In this document: positions 43,205 through 54,465 of the stretch, piece after piece | Layout: the number at the start of each line of letters is the position of its first letter | How positions within the stretch are numbered: the first letter of the stretch is position 1 | Assembly: GCA_019137255.1 (NCBI GenBank) | Contig: WPDH01000024.1 | Location: forward strand, 62,001 to 126,000 | From: Corinectria fuckeliana | Taxonomy: Eukaryota > Ascomycota > Sordariomycetes > Hypocreales > Nectriaceae | Reading direction: 5' to 3' | Length of the DNA: 64,000 bases | Notes under the pieces: model-generated | Told to the model about the DNA's origin: nothing | Databases searched by the model: none | What the model saw: only the letters and a program-made list of their open reading frames with translations | Position numbers and translations under genes: made by a program

Positions 43205-46200
43205 TCTCTCGCTGAGACGCGTGTTAGCTAGCACACGGAACAAAACGAAGGGTTAGGCGACAGCTACCTATCTACCTCTTGAATGGATGGCAGGCATATG
43301 CTTGACGAAGACGAGACGAGTAGGTCCAAGGAAAGGGGGTTGGGGGAAGCATGATGGACGAAGCGGATAGGCGAGGCGAGGATGGGCCATTTATAAGAAA
43401 CGAGAACAGACGAAGAGAGGGGGGGAGGAGGAGGAGGAGGGCGAGGAGGAGGAGGAAGAGAGGCCAGGAAGACAGAGGAGATAGAAGGGGGGATGAGACT
43501 GACGTTACGTTGCAGAGTCCCGGATAGTGTCCAGAGAGTGCCAGAGTGAGTGGGAGTGCAGTGTTGGCCGCTGAATGGAGCGGCTGATGGACGGGGGCAT
43601 TTCGGTCGGTCCTGTCTGGCTCTGTTGGTTCCAGCCCGAGACAGAGTACCTTGTGGCTGGCATGAGAATCGCTTTGCTTTGCTCTGCTCTGCTCTGCTCT
43701 GTCGCAGCGCGTCACGTCACGTCACGTCACCGCCGCATCATACGCGACGTACAGTCCGGGAGTGCACACGAAGCACATACCTACATATGTATCGGGGTCG
43801 CGTATAATTAGGAGGGGAGGGGTGGGAGTGACTCACATGGCCCCCTCTCGTAACTCAACTGACAGCTCAAACTCGGAAGCCTCCATCCATCCCCTGGTCT
43901 AGTCCAAGAACTTCCCGGTCCCCGATGTCGTCCATCACGGCCCGAGCGCGTAGCGGCCGCCCCAGGTTCCCAGATGACGGCCAGCGGGGTCCGGCCACTT
44001 TTAGTCTAGAGTTGCATATCAGGGGGCGTTTCTCTTGCCGGCTGTGGTTGATCGTCCCGTCCGATTTTCCCTGTTCTTTCGATCTTTCTTTTCTCTCCGT
44101 CCGGTCTAGTTTGCAGCAGCGTCTCCGTGCTTCGCCGGTCCCCCCCCCTGGGTGTTTACCCCCCACAGAAGTGCTCACGTCGATCAGTACCACGTAACGT
44201 TAGCCGTGGTGGTTATGTATGTACATACATATTAAGTGGTGTTCTGGCCGGGGCGGGGTTGATGGCATGGATATGTGCCGCTGTGGGGGACTCCTCAACT
44301 CCTGTTTGAAGGCTGCGAGGGGTGGCTTGCGGCAGGGAGGGATACAAGTCCTGTACACGCCATGTACTATCTGCTCGTCGACTGTTCACGTGTGTATCGA
44401 AGCTGGCTGCGGCGAGCGAGAGAACAACGTGCAGCCGGCCGAGTCGGTGAGTGGCTGAGACGTGGCAACGTAGCAAGCAAGCAAGCAAGCAATATGCAAT
44501 GGCTGGGTGATGAAAGTGCAACTGCACGAGGTGACGAAACAGGGAATCCAATCTCCGTCTTGTCCAGGATGGAGGTCAACACCAACAGCAAACAAAACAC
44601 ATACACATATACACCTCCTCCTTCGCGACGGTCCCGTGTACAGAACTCGCCCCTCGCAGGCTTGCGCGTCCCGTCCTGGGCCTCCGGGATGCCTGTCTGT
44701 TTCTCCCGCATCCGAAATCCATCGCGACCCGACTCGAGTGAATGTGATGCATCACCAGACGCTCAACCCCTGTACATAGATAGACTATCTACTCCATACT
44801 TCTAATCCAACTGCCGTCACGTAGATAATGTACTCGGTCCCAACCGTAGGCTGTCATCAACCCGCTCTCTGCCGCCCTGTTCTGGACATGCACGAGTCGC
44901 CCTCGCCGCCATTGGCCAACCTGTCGAGCTTATCATCAGTCTCGTCTATGTGCCATCACCAACAAAGCCACGTCTCATGTGCCAACCCCTCAATTTACAA
45001 CCTGGGAGATGCAATTGCCGGTCCCCCGAGACCTCATGCTCGCGATTTCACATCATGTCTTGACATCCATCATATCGTAGGTTATTGCGTAATGCGCGTT
45101 CTCCTACCCTAGAGACATCACCCGCTCCCGGGAGTTGCCTCCCTTGAGCTGAAGAGGCCAATCGGAGTCGAGAGAGGCAGAGCCGGCTCCCCGATGGTAA
45201 GTCTACAAAGCATCGTGGTCCCCACCACTGAAAGGCAATGCGCAACTGCGTGTTTCGCGGAGCAGATGGTCCTACTACAACACATTAAGCACCAAGCTGA
45301 ACATGTCTCCTGTTGCTCAGCAGCCTTCATTCTGAGGAACGCCATTGCTGCTCAAGCCAAGCCAGTCATTGCATCAAGACCTTGGACAAGGAGAAAGCCG
45401 CTGCTGTCCTGGTCAAGTAGTCGGATAGCCTGCTCACTGTTGGCCGTTAGCTTTCGGTCGAAGTTCACAGTATCATCACGGAGCGAATCAGGCGAGGGAA
45501 AGATGGAGTCGGTAAGGACAGGCGTATTTCTCTAATGACAAAACGCTTGCGCACCTGGAGCTGTAACTACCAAGAAGAAAGGCAAGACCCGGCCATCTTG
45601 TATCGGTCGAGCAGACAAAGCGACCGATCAATGACCTTGAAGAAAAAGAAGAAGAAAGAAAAAAAGGAAAAAAGGAAGACAAAAAGAACATCCAATTTCC
45701 AGCCCATGCCAGCTTAACCAGAACCGCAGCAGACGTGAGTTTGTCCGACCAGCCGACGAGTGTGGCTGGCCGTGGTGAAAGAGCCGGGTGACATGAGCAT
45801 GCAACATGGAGCTTCCCAGCCCTAATCCATTCCAAGACAAACCGAAGAAAAAAAGAAGAAAAAAACACCGTCCCAGCCCATACCATGTCGTAGAAAGTGA
45901 GGAGTGGTGGTACTGGCGTGAAGCCCGAAAATAGTGTACAAGAAGTTGAAAAACAGAAAGGAGCGTTGCTTTCCAACCGAGCGGTAGCTACAAAAAGCCA
46001 GCACATTCCGGGGGAAAAAGAGTGACAAGAGGAAAAGGCGAGCAAGAGAAAGAGCAGGGAAAAGCAGAGCAGGCGAAGAGAGCGGACATAAGAGAGCGGA
46101 CCTAAGAGAGCGGGCAGAAGAGAAAACATCGCAGCAACAGACCGATCCATCAAGACTGCTGAAACAGTCGAGCACGTTGGGCAGGATCGAGGCGGAGGAG

Positions 46201-46471
46201 ACGAACCGAGGCAGGGTGGTTCTGCAGTTCGTCCCGGCGCTGGAAGGGGACCGAGGTCAATCCATCAGACTGCTGATACAAGTCTTTCCCTTCCTGGAGC
46301 CGTCGTGGGGGATGGCTTGTGAAACCAGGCAGAGCGCTCCGTCCAGGCACCTCCAGTGAGAAGCGCAAGGAACTCGACCTGCACTCGAACACTTCGGCCC
46401 ATCCGGAGAAATCCCCCGAGACGATGTATGTACGGGGAGGGGGAGGGGGAGGTGGGAGAGGGGCGCGGGGG
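43205..46471. other. Gene-poor stretch, 3.3 kb
   Basis: No firm gene. Includes GCTCT- and CACGT-type microsatellites at about 43670-43730, a possible terminal exon on the minus strand at 45352-45531 (listed separately), an A/G-rich tract at 45638-45690 and an A/G-rich 46000-46120 segment that reads as C/T-rich on the minus strand. Confidence 0.45.
45352..45531 (-). CDS. Possible terminal exon of an unidentified minus-strand gene
   Basis: After an acceptor TTTTGTCATTAG, the minus strand reads 59 codons without stop (RNTPVLTDSIFPSPDSLRDD and later NSEQAIRLLDQDSSGFLLVQ) and then TGA. The balance of charged and hydrophobic residues is far more protein-like than the neighbouring frames. No upstream exon could be fixed, though a C/T-rich segment upstream is compatible with a promoter. 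It could equally be chance. Confidence 0.25.
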   Translation of the reverse strand, partial: RNTPVLTDSIFPSPDSLRDDTVNFDRKLTANSEQAIRLLDQDSSGFLLVQGLDAMTGLA

Positions 46472-48059
46472 CTAATTGGCGTTCGCGTTGAGCAGAACGG
46501 CAACCTGGGCATCATACAGCCGTCTATCAGCGAGCTTCTGACGAACCAAACCGTCGATGTTCTGACCCCAGTAGCGAGCGACCATGTCCGGAAAAGCCGG
46601 GCTGATCATGTTGGAGAACTGAGGCAGAAGGAACTGGTTGACGTTGTCGAACATGCCGTCGGCGGACATGATGCTGTTGTACAGCCAGAAGCCCTTGGAC
46701 ATCCACATGTCATGCATGATAGCTGTCGCCGAGAAAGGGAGCTGGATGGTGTTGCCCATCAGGCCCTCGACGCCGAAAAAGGTGTTGAAGAACATCTGGC
46801 GCGCCTGGTCGAAGGTGTACAGCCCGTCCTGCTCCTCGACGTACAGCCCGCTGACCCAGTGAGGCTCCTGCAGCATCTCGGCGGGCAGGGCCGCCATCCA
46901 CTCGAGGTCGACGATCATCTTGATGTTCCAGGCCTTGTCGACGAAGATGTGGCTCGAGTCGAGCTCGGTGAGCTGCATCAAGAAGGGGCCCTCGCGGACG
47001 CTGCGGTTGACGAAGCGGTGGTAGGTGGTGCGGAGCAGCGTCATGACAGCCATCTGCTGGTAGCAGTGGTCTTCGCTCTTGACCGAGTTGAGCAGGCCGA
47101 TGAAGCGGTTGTTGTGCAAGTCGAGCATGTCGGAGATGAGGCCGTCGCTGGTGGCGATGGTTTCGTCGGGGTGCATGACGCGGGCGGCGCCGTTGGCCTC
47201 CATCATGGTCGGGCCGCAGAGCAGCGGTCGGTTGGCGAGGGTGACGGTGGAGTTGTCGTTGAAGCGGTACGAGCCGATCTTCTTCTGGGGGAAGTTGGCA
47301 AGGCTGAGCATCAGCTTGGCGAGGTCGCGGTGGAGGCTCCTTTGGCGCTTCATGTCGCCAGCCTGCTCAGCAAAGGTCTTGGAGAGCGGCTCGCCCACCG
47401 AGGGGTCGACGAACTCGACCAGGGTGTACCCGGAGGGCACCTTGAATATGCAGTTGTCGTAGGCGTAGGGGGCGATGACTTGCTTGCCGATGAGATCCGT
47501 GATCCAATGCCAGTACGAGGACGAGAGGCGATTGAAGAGACCTTCCTGACCGATGTGGGTGTACTGCGTTGGAGTTAGATTTGCTGGTACATCGACAGAA
47601 CTAACAAGGGCGGGAACTTGCCTGGCTTCCGTCGGGGAGTCCGAATCCGTAGAGCTCGGGGATGGGGATGTCGGGGCACATGGTCTTCACGTAGACGTGC
47701 GAGCCCACGTCGACCCTGATCTTCTCCTCGACCGAGCCGGGGTTTCTTTCTTCGCCGAGGGCGGCGGGGATTGGGAACTGGAAGAGATACTTCTTGGGGT
47801 CGCGGTGAGGGCGGGTGACCTCGACGGGGATGCCGACCTTGAAGCGGTCGCCCAGCCACTCGCTCCGGGGGAGGACGCTGGACTTGGTGCCATCCTCGCA
47901 GCCCAGGTGGTGAAGCGCAGTGGCCTCGACGTTGTACTTGGCGCACCAGAGCTCGTGGCGGAAGCCGTCGGCCCGGGCGTCGCGCTCGCGCTCGAGGAGG
48001 ATGTTGTCCTCCCGAGCGAAAAGGGACCCGGCGGACATGATAGCTGAGTCGGTTGCCAT
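46472..48059 (-). CDS. Phosphotransferase (APH)-like protein, altered catalytic loop (509 aa, 2 exons)
   Basis: Exons on the minus strand 48059-47622 and 47563-46472; 1530 nt, phase 0 junction (PDGSQ then YTHIGQEG). The intron uses a GC donor (AG|GCAAGT) with CTAAC branch and CGCAG acceptor. The start is MATDSAIMSAGSLFARED, just after a 78-nt leader intron (48138-48061, GTAAGA...CTAACAG); the frame runs on to 48089 but that ATG lies in the intron. Layout follows fungal aminoglycoside-phosphotransferase/choline-kinase-like proteins: N-lobe with FPIPAALG, VDVGSHVYVKTMCPDIPIPELYGFG, and C-lobe with FLMQLTELDSSHIFVDKAWN then IKMIVDLEW. The usual loop is T-D-L-H-x-S-N-I-F-V-D; here Asp is Glu, His is Asp and Asn is His, so activity is doubtful. 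The substrate is unknown. Confidence 0.82.
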
Positions 48060-51000
48060 GCTGTTAGCACATGGAGGACGGTGGAGCATGGAGAAGGGGG
48101 GGCTGGAGCAGGGGAGAGAGTTGTTCGGAGTTTCTTACTTGATGCAGAGGGTTCGAGGAGGGGAGGCGGAGGGAGGTTCGAAGTTGTTGACTTGTTGGTT
48201 GCGAGAGGAGCTGGATGAGGTACGATGGGGGAGACTGACGAGGGTAATGTTGACGGGTCTGTGGGTTGAGAAGCGGAGAGCGAGGGCGATGCGGTTATAT
48301 GTCACCTTTCGAGTTCCGACGATCTCCCCCCCTCCTCTGTGCTCGTCGTTGCGGCAGCGCTCTCCAGACTGACTGTCCCTCTTCCTCGCCCTTGTGAAAT
48401 CGTCTTCCTGTCCCCCCCTCCCGTTAGCATCGCCCTACCGATCCCCGTCGCAGCATCAGGCGTATCGCTCACATTTCGTCATCAATCCATCAGCCTCCTC
48501 ACCGTCGCCGTTACGCCTCCGTTGTCGTGAGACGGCCGAGACGCTCGGGATCCCCAAAGTGGCGCCAGTTGCCTGATATTCGACGGATAGCGGCATGGAG
48601 CAAGGCGAGAGCGCCGCTGCTCGGACGGGGATTCGTTGCTCGTCCTCCGAGTTGACGGCAAGTTGCACATCTGGCGTCTTTTGCTTTGCAGTGATCCATA
48701 CGCGGGCTACAGCATGTCTCACCCGCTGAAAACCACGCCCCCCTGCCTTCTTCTCTCACCGGAGACTGAAAGCCCGCATTGGCCTCTTTGCTTGCTATGC
48801 TTTTGCACAGTCGGCAGACGAGCTGTACAGTAGTCAGAAGCCCAGACTTGCCCAGGAGCCCGGTTCGTTGGCCCGCTCGAATTGGCGCTCGGCTGCTCGC
48901 AGCAGAGGTGCAAGACCATTCGCATGCTGCCGCGTCGAGTTGGCCCCGACCGCTCACAATGGCCTCTCGCCGTGTCGATCGGCCCCTCCGAGGCTGTGGG
49001 ATCCCGTTTGTCACCCATTGTTTGCTTGTTTGTTCGGCGGCTGCTGAGCGGTGAGGGCACGTCGTCTTCCGTTCTCGCGAGGGCGTTGATGGGCCAGTCT
49101 GGAGCTGGGGCCATTGTAGGCATCCTCGTTTGACCGACTGCGAGTCTCATTGCATCTGCGAGTTCCCATAAGTAGAGACTAAGTAGACACCGCGCTGGCA
49201 GGCTGTCGAAACCACGGCGGCCGCCAGCCGGGCAGACTATTCGCGACTAATGTCGACTCCCGTGCTTACGGCGGGACAACCAGCAAGCACTTCTCCCACC
49301 TCCGTCAACGCGCTGTTTTCTGCCTCCTCGCCCAAGGCGCTGGGAGGTTCCGTCCCGTGTCGGTTGTTGGTTGCTGGCGTCCTCTCGCTGGTGTGTCCCA
49401 CCGCGCCCATTGTAGGCGTCCCGAGCCCGCCTGTGCCATCGGACGGTTCAAGACCGACCTACGCTGTGACTTGTGGCTACCCGTTTGCGGGTAGTAGTTG
49501 GGCCGTGTTTCGATCTTCTGCCCGTTGCCGAGAAAATCGGGCGTCGCATCCAGGTTTGTCAACCTGCAGATCCTCGCAGCCTGGTCTCGCAGCCCGTCGC
49601 CAAGCGTGAGTCCTTTCCCTTTCTGCCACATTGCAGCTCCATGACTTTGTTTGCTTGCCCCCCTCATTCTGCATGTCGCTAGCGTGTTTCCCGGTTCTGG
49701 CTTCCAGGCCTCGGTTCTCGCCGTCTCAGGCCGGATGTCTCGATTGGCATGTCGTCGCTTGCGCTTGGTAATGAAGGCGGAAAGGGCTCACGGGAGCGGG
49801 ACGCGTAAGAGACCTGTGTCTATACGCCCTTGTCCGCTGTGTACCCACTCTAGCCGGAAAACGTGGCGGAGTTGTGATGCATCGATGGGAGTACAACCTT
49901 ACAGAGGACCCGCCTGAGGTAGCCGGAGCATCCAGTCTACCCGTAGTCTTGTTCTGAGGGGCTGCTGGGTTGAAGCCATAGAGGAGATGGGGTCGTCAAG
50001 GTCGTGGATGGCCCTGATTTCTTTTCACGGGGTTAGCCAAGTTCCTCGTAGCGATTTGACGTATGGTTAGAAAAAGGAACCATACTCACAGTGCTTTTCC
50101 TCGTCCCCTTCTACAAACCGTGTCGATGCAATAGAGTTGCTTCCCCAGACTGAGCAACTTCGTGCCCTCTGCATCACCATCATCTCCATATCACTTCCCC
50201 CCGTTCTGTGAACTTCCCCGCACGCCAGCAACTCGTCCCTTGGCTTCTCAATTTCCCCAGCTGGTCCGCAGAGCTTCCGTGAAACACCGATCCCTGCAAA
50301 GGAGCGGCATCACGAGGGGAGCTGAGCGGCAGCCTGCATGGTGGGCTTTGCAAGGTGGCCTTGCGTAGCCACCAACCCCTCACAACGCAATCTGAATAGC
50401 TTCACGTCGGTATCCGTGGAGCGGTCATTGGGAATGTTCAATTGGACCGCCGCAAAGCCTTTTGAGACTGTCGCAGGCTCCATGTCGCGCTTCCCCGTCT
50501 TGCCTGATGGATGCCTCGACTTGCGGTCAACATCGGCTAGGGTTCTGAGCCAACGGAGGGATCTCAAGGCACGTCTCGACCTCGATCTCGATCGCCACGA
50601 ACTTTGCTTCTGCTTCACGATCTTGCCGCAGACTTGCTCAAGCCTGAAGTTTATTTTCGGAAGCAGAGCCAAGCAGGGCCGCTTCGTTGACCCACTGTGA
50701 GGGAGAAGACGCTCGTGACTTCGGGAGCTGGCATGTGTGACTCCTATCAGTATGATTTAGTTTGTGCGACAATGCATGACTTGCCCGAGAGAAGACCACT
50801 GAACCTGAGGAGTCACCGTAATTGCCAAGTATCCCAAAGTAGAGCCTCGCCCGCACAAGTGATACAAGCCGTTGTAGCCACCATCAGATAACCCCCGAGA
50901 CTGGGTCAAGACTGCCATCCGTCAATGTACTTTTGCAACGGCCCCCCAGCTCCATTGTTTTGTGGTACTTTGTGTAATGGTCCTGTCGTCATTCTGATGT

Positions 51001-54000
51001 GATGTATCTGCCGTCCGCCGTTTACATCCCGTCCGACGGCTGATTCCGATGAATCTATACTGGGAGAACTTGTTGACACAGGGCAACTGTTAGTGGTGAC
51101 TTTACGGTCTGTGGAACAGGAGAAACGGAGCTGGGCTCTCTCGACTTACGCTCTGACCTCCCCCGACGGGCTGTAGGGGTAGCCAACATGACAGACCTTG
51201 CCGTATGTAGCACTCAGCCCTCAACCACCCCTCCCACACCATGTTGTGACCTTACCGGCAAGATAACGAGTGAACTGGGAAGATAGCTCTCTGGAGGTAT
51301 GCACCCGCCCTGGGCCAGTTGCCTTCTCAGGTATGTTTGGTCACAGCATAACGCTGGGCTTCGCCTCGTCTCGCAAACAAGCTTGTCGCCGAATCGACAT
51401 CTTGGCATACTAGCCAGCGTGATCGGTGTCTGATCCACAAGTAGTAATGCATCAACCAAAGAGAAACCAGGTTTCAGGTGCCCTGTGTCTTCCTCTCAGC
51501 GATGGGACTCCAGGGCTGGAGCGTTCAACCGGTGGCAAGCCTCGTAGGCCGTACTCTATGGACGACAGTTACACACTGCCGCTTATGGTAAGCCACAGGG
51601 AGCGGGTACTACGGCGTTTTCAACCAGAAGCAAGCTCTGCCATGCCGACGGGAAGTCTAACATGTGCCCACGCTCTCACGTACTGGCCCCTGTATCGTTG
51701 ACCTTCTCGCTCTGGCGTTGTTTCGGGCAGACCTTCCTTAGTGTTTATGCTGGACCACTCCTGCCCCACGACTGGGGAGGCTTGCTTGGTCCCGCTTCTC
51801 CTCCAATGGTATTATACGCTGGTAGCACTTAGCTGTAGCTTTCGGATGGCGGCTCGGCTCGGCTCGGTACGCGTGGACTTCGAGGACGTACTGTTCGGTT
51901 CGTGAAGGAGGGGGGGTTCGATGATTTATCAGCGTACGGTGGATGCCCCGGGGCAAAGGGATTTATCGGCATTGTATCGAAGCTTGAGAACCCATTCTCA
52001 TCAACTCGAGTTGGTCTGGGCTGGCGTCTCTAGCTGCTCAGGCCGTGGTTCGGGTCGTGGTTCGGGGGGGCTATGGCTCGGTTTATGGCTCGGGTTACGG
52101 TTCGATGTGTGAGAGAGATGCGATCTGGAAACAATTTTCTATTAGTGAGTCCCGTCCTTGGGTTGGTTTGAAGATACGACGAGCTGCTATGTCACCCAGC
52201 ACGCCCACGAATCGACACAGCGTGCAGGGAGGAGGACGACTCTTTTAGGATCTTTCGGTCACACTCTCTGCCCACAGCTCGCCCCTTTCAGTCTTAACCT
52301 GTTGTTCTGCTTGTCATCCTGAGCTGAAGGTATCTAGGATGCTCTAGAGCCCCTCGTCGAACTGAGCGGCCTGATGTCTGTGTTTCTTAGGACTCTCGGT
52401 TGGTCTTTCTCCTTCGTTTGAATTAGGCTCCGTCGCTGGACGAAGTCATCCTACTGCTCATGTGAGGTCCTAGTGGTCTTTTCATAACGATAACGAGGAA
52501 GTACCGATTCGTTGGGGTTCTTACCTGTGGATGAACGAGGCTGATTGTCAATTTTCTTGGACAGATGACCACGCCGCGAGCGCCCTCCTCTACGATACCA
52601 GCCGTCCCTTCGAATGCCTGCGTCTGGCTCGTTCGAACATATTATACTTGGGAGCCCGTGGTTCTCTGTTGAGTGTGCTTGGGGTTGTGAAAGGACTTGG
52701 AAGCTGGGAAAAGATCGCGTACTACCAGTCACTGGGCAGGACTCACCTGGGCGTTCCTCCTGGGCATTCCATGATCCTGCCGTTCGTCTCTTCCTGTTGT
52801 CTCGATCGCTGGGTATCGGATGGTGAGTCGCTGGGTCGACTCTCTTCTCTGGTTCTGGGCTTGATGCTACCAACGCGTCGGTGGCCATCGTGCTGCGACG
52901 AGGTGAGGTCAGGGTCGATGCTGTGCTGTCACTCCTTGGGTTGAAGTAAAGAGTCTTCGGACTTTTGGGTTTGCTTTGGCTCGCTGCTCGATGTCTGGGT
53001 CGGATCCCTTCTTGGTGGTTTTGCTGATGCTTCTAGAACCGAGTCAACATCGACGAGGAGGGCTGTGGTGAATACAATACCAGTCGAGGTACAGTGAGTG
53101 CCCCAGCCCCAGCCCCAGCCCTCAGCCCCTTGCTTTGAGCAACAGAACTGAAGCCAGAATGTCTGATGCTCATACTCGACGGCGCTAAGTCTTTGGGTAC
53201 GATGAGAGAGAAGTATAGCAGGTTTCTTTCGTGGTATTGGATTGCAAGATGGAGGGAGCCTGGCAGTGGGCTTCCGTGCCCACAAGGCACTGAGCAAACA
53301 ATACCGGCGCTCCAGGCTGCACCACAAGGGGCACAGAAGAACCAACGCTACACACTTACAGGACAACGCCAATACAGAAAAGTAATCCATCTCCTGATGC
53401 GTTGGATCATCTAGCATAGAATGCAAACCTTCTACACAGGGGGTGTTTCACTTTTGACCTGGACCTGGTCTTGCATTGCTGTTCCCGCTGTGAGCTATGC
53501 ACGCCATCCCCTTTCCCAAGCCAAGTCCAGTGCCTATACCACTTGAAGGCACTGCTATCTGCCTACATAGGGGGGCACCTTAGCGACCCATCCCCTATCT
53601 CTAGGTACGGAGGATTCCTAACGCTTCTAAGTGCACCTGGCGGACCAGTAGACTAACTCGCATGTCATCCGCATGACCCAGAGAGCAGTCTATGGAACCC
53701 CGTAGATGACAATCAGACCAACGATCGTTGGGTTTAGTCAATGCCAATCATCATGTGGGCCTCGCTTGTTGTTTTCGGTCCAGCTGTTGGTTTGAGGACT
53801 GTTTAACGAGTTGTCTATGGTCGTTGCCCCTAAATAAACGCATTGTGTGGGAGTTTCTAGGGCCGGAGTTGCTAGTCATTTCCTCCTGGCAGCTGCGCAC
53901 TTTCCCCCGTCGACTATTTATTCTCCCTCCTCGCTTTCTTCCTCTCCCCTTCTCTCTTTCCTTCTTCACCACCACACATCCTTCACTTTTCCCATCACAA

Positions 54001-54241
54001 CACCAACCTTCCCACATCACCCCGTCTCTTTGAGTTTCAGCTGAGATATAAGGTACTTCCTTGTATCTGCAGGTGGACTCGAGGGGACTTTTCCTTCTCG
54101 TGCAACCCGAGTTTCCCTTGGGCTGCTCGCCACTCTTCTCAGGTCACACCCCAACGGGGCTCCTTCTCGAATCCCACCCTACCTTACCTCTCCTAGTAGA
54201 GCATCAGGTTGTTCTTGTCTTCACGGGATTCAATCATCAAG
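48060..54241. other. Gene-poor stretch, 6.2 kb
   Basis: The largest gap in the window. After the leader intron and promoter of the phosphotransferase-like gene (to about 48400), I see no supported gene. Weak, hydrophilic minus-strand readings occur at 52451-53426 but carry stops between them. Short G-rich repeats (GGCTCGGCTCGG near 51850; GTGGTTCGGG near 52045; CCCCAGCCCCAG near 53100) are present. The final ~400 bp are C/T-rich and probably the promoter and leader of the RRM gene. Confidence 0.4.
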
Positions 54242-54455
54242 GTCAGTACTAGTAGTTGCCCATCCCTACCCAGTGCTCAACACCTTCACCTTCCCTCGTC
54301 ACCTCCACTCACTCCCCTCGTCACCTCCACTCACTCCCCTACCACCACGCCTTCCCTTTCTGACGGCTCGTCATCTCTTATTCTAACAAGCATATTCTGT
54401 CACTGGACGCAACTGTCCTCGTGTCGCGCCTGCTAACGTTGTTAAATAATCGCAG
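54242..54455 (+). other. Probable 5'-UTR intron of the RRM gene
   Basis: Donor AAG|GTCAGT at 54242 and acceptor AATCGCAG at 54455, with GCTAAC 24 nt before the end. Removing it places the start codon at 54466 eleven bases after the junction. The 214-nt length is longer than most introns in the window. Confidence 0.5.
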
Positions 54456-54465
54456 CTACATTCTG

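Noticed and set aside
45488..46153. 221-codon hydrophobic minus-strand frame
   Set aside because: Leu/Phe/Ser-rich translation of C/T-rich DNA; start context poor and no conserved motif, so it is more likely promoter or intron sequence.
46319..47578. 419-codon plus-strand open frame
   Set aside because: Antisense to the phosphotransferase-like gene, with typical shadow composition (Val, Glu, Gly, His).
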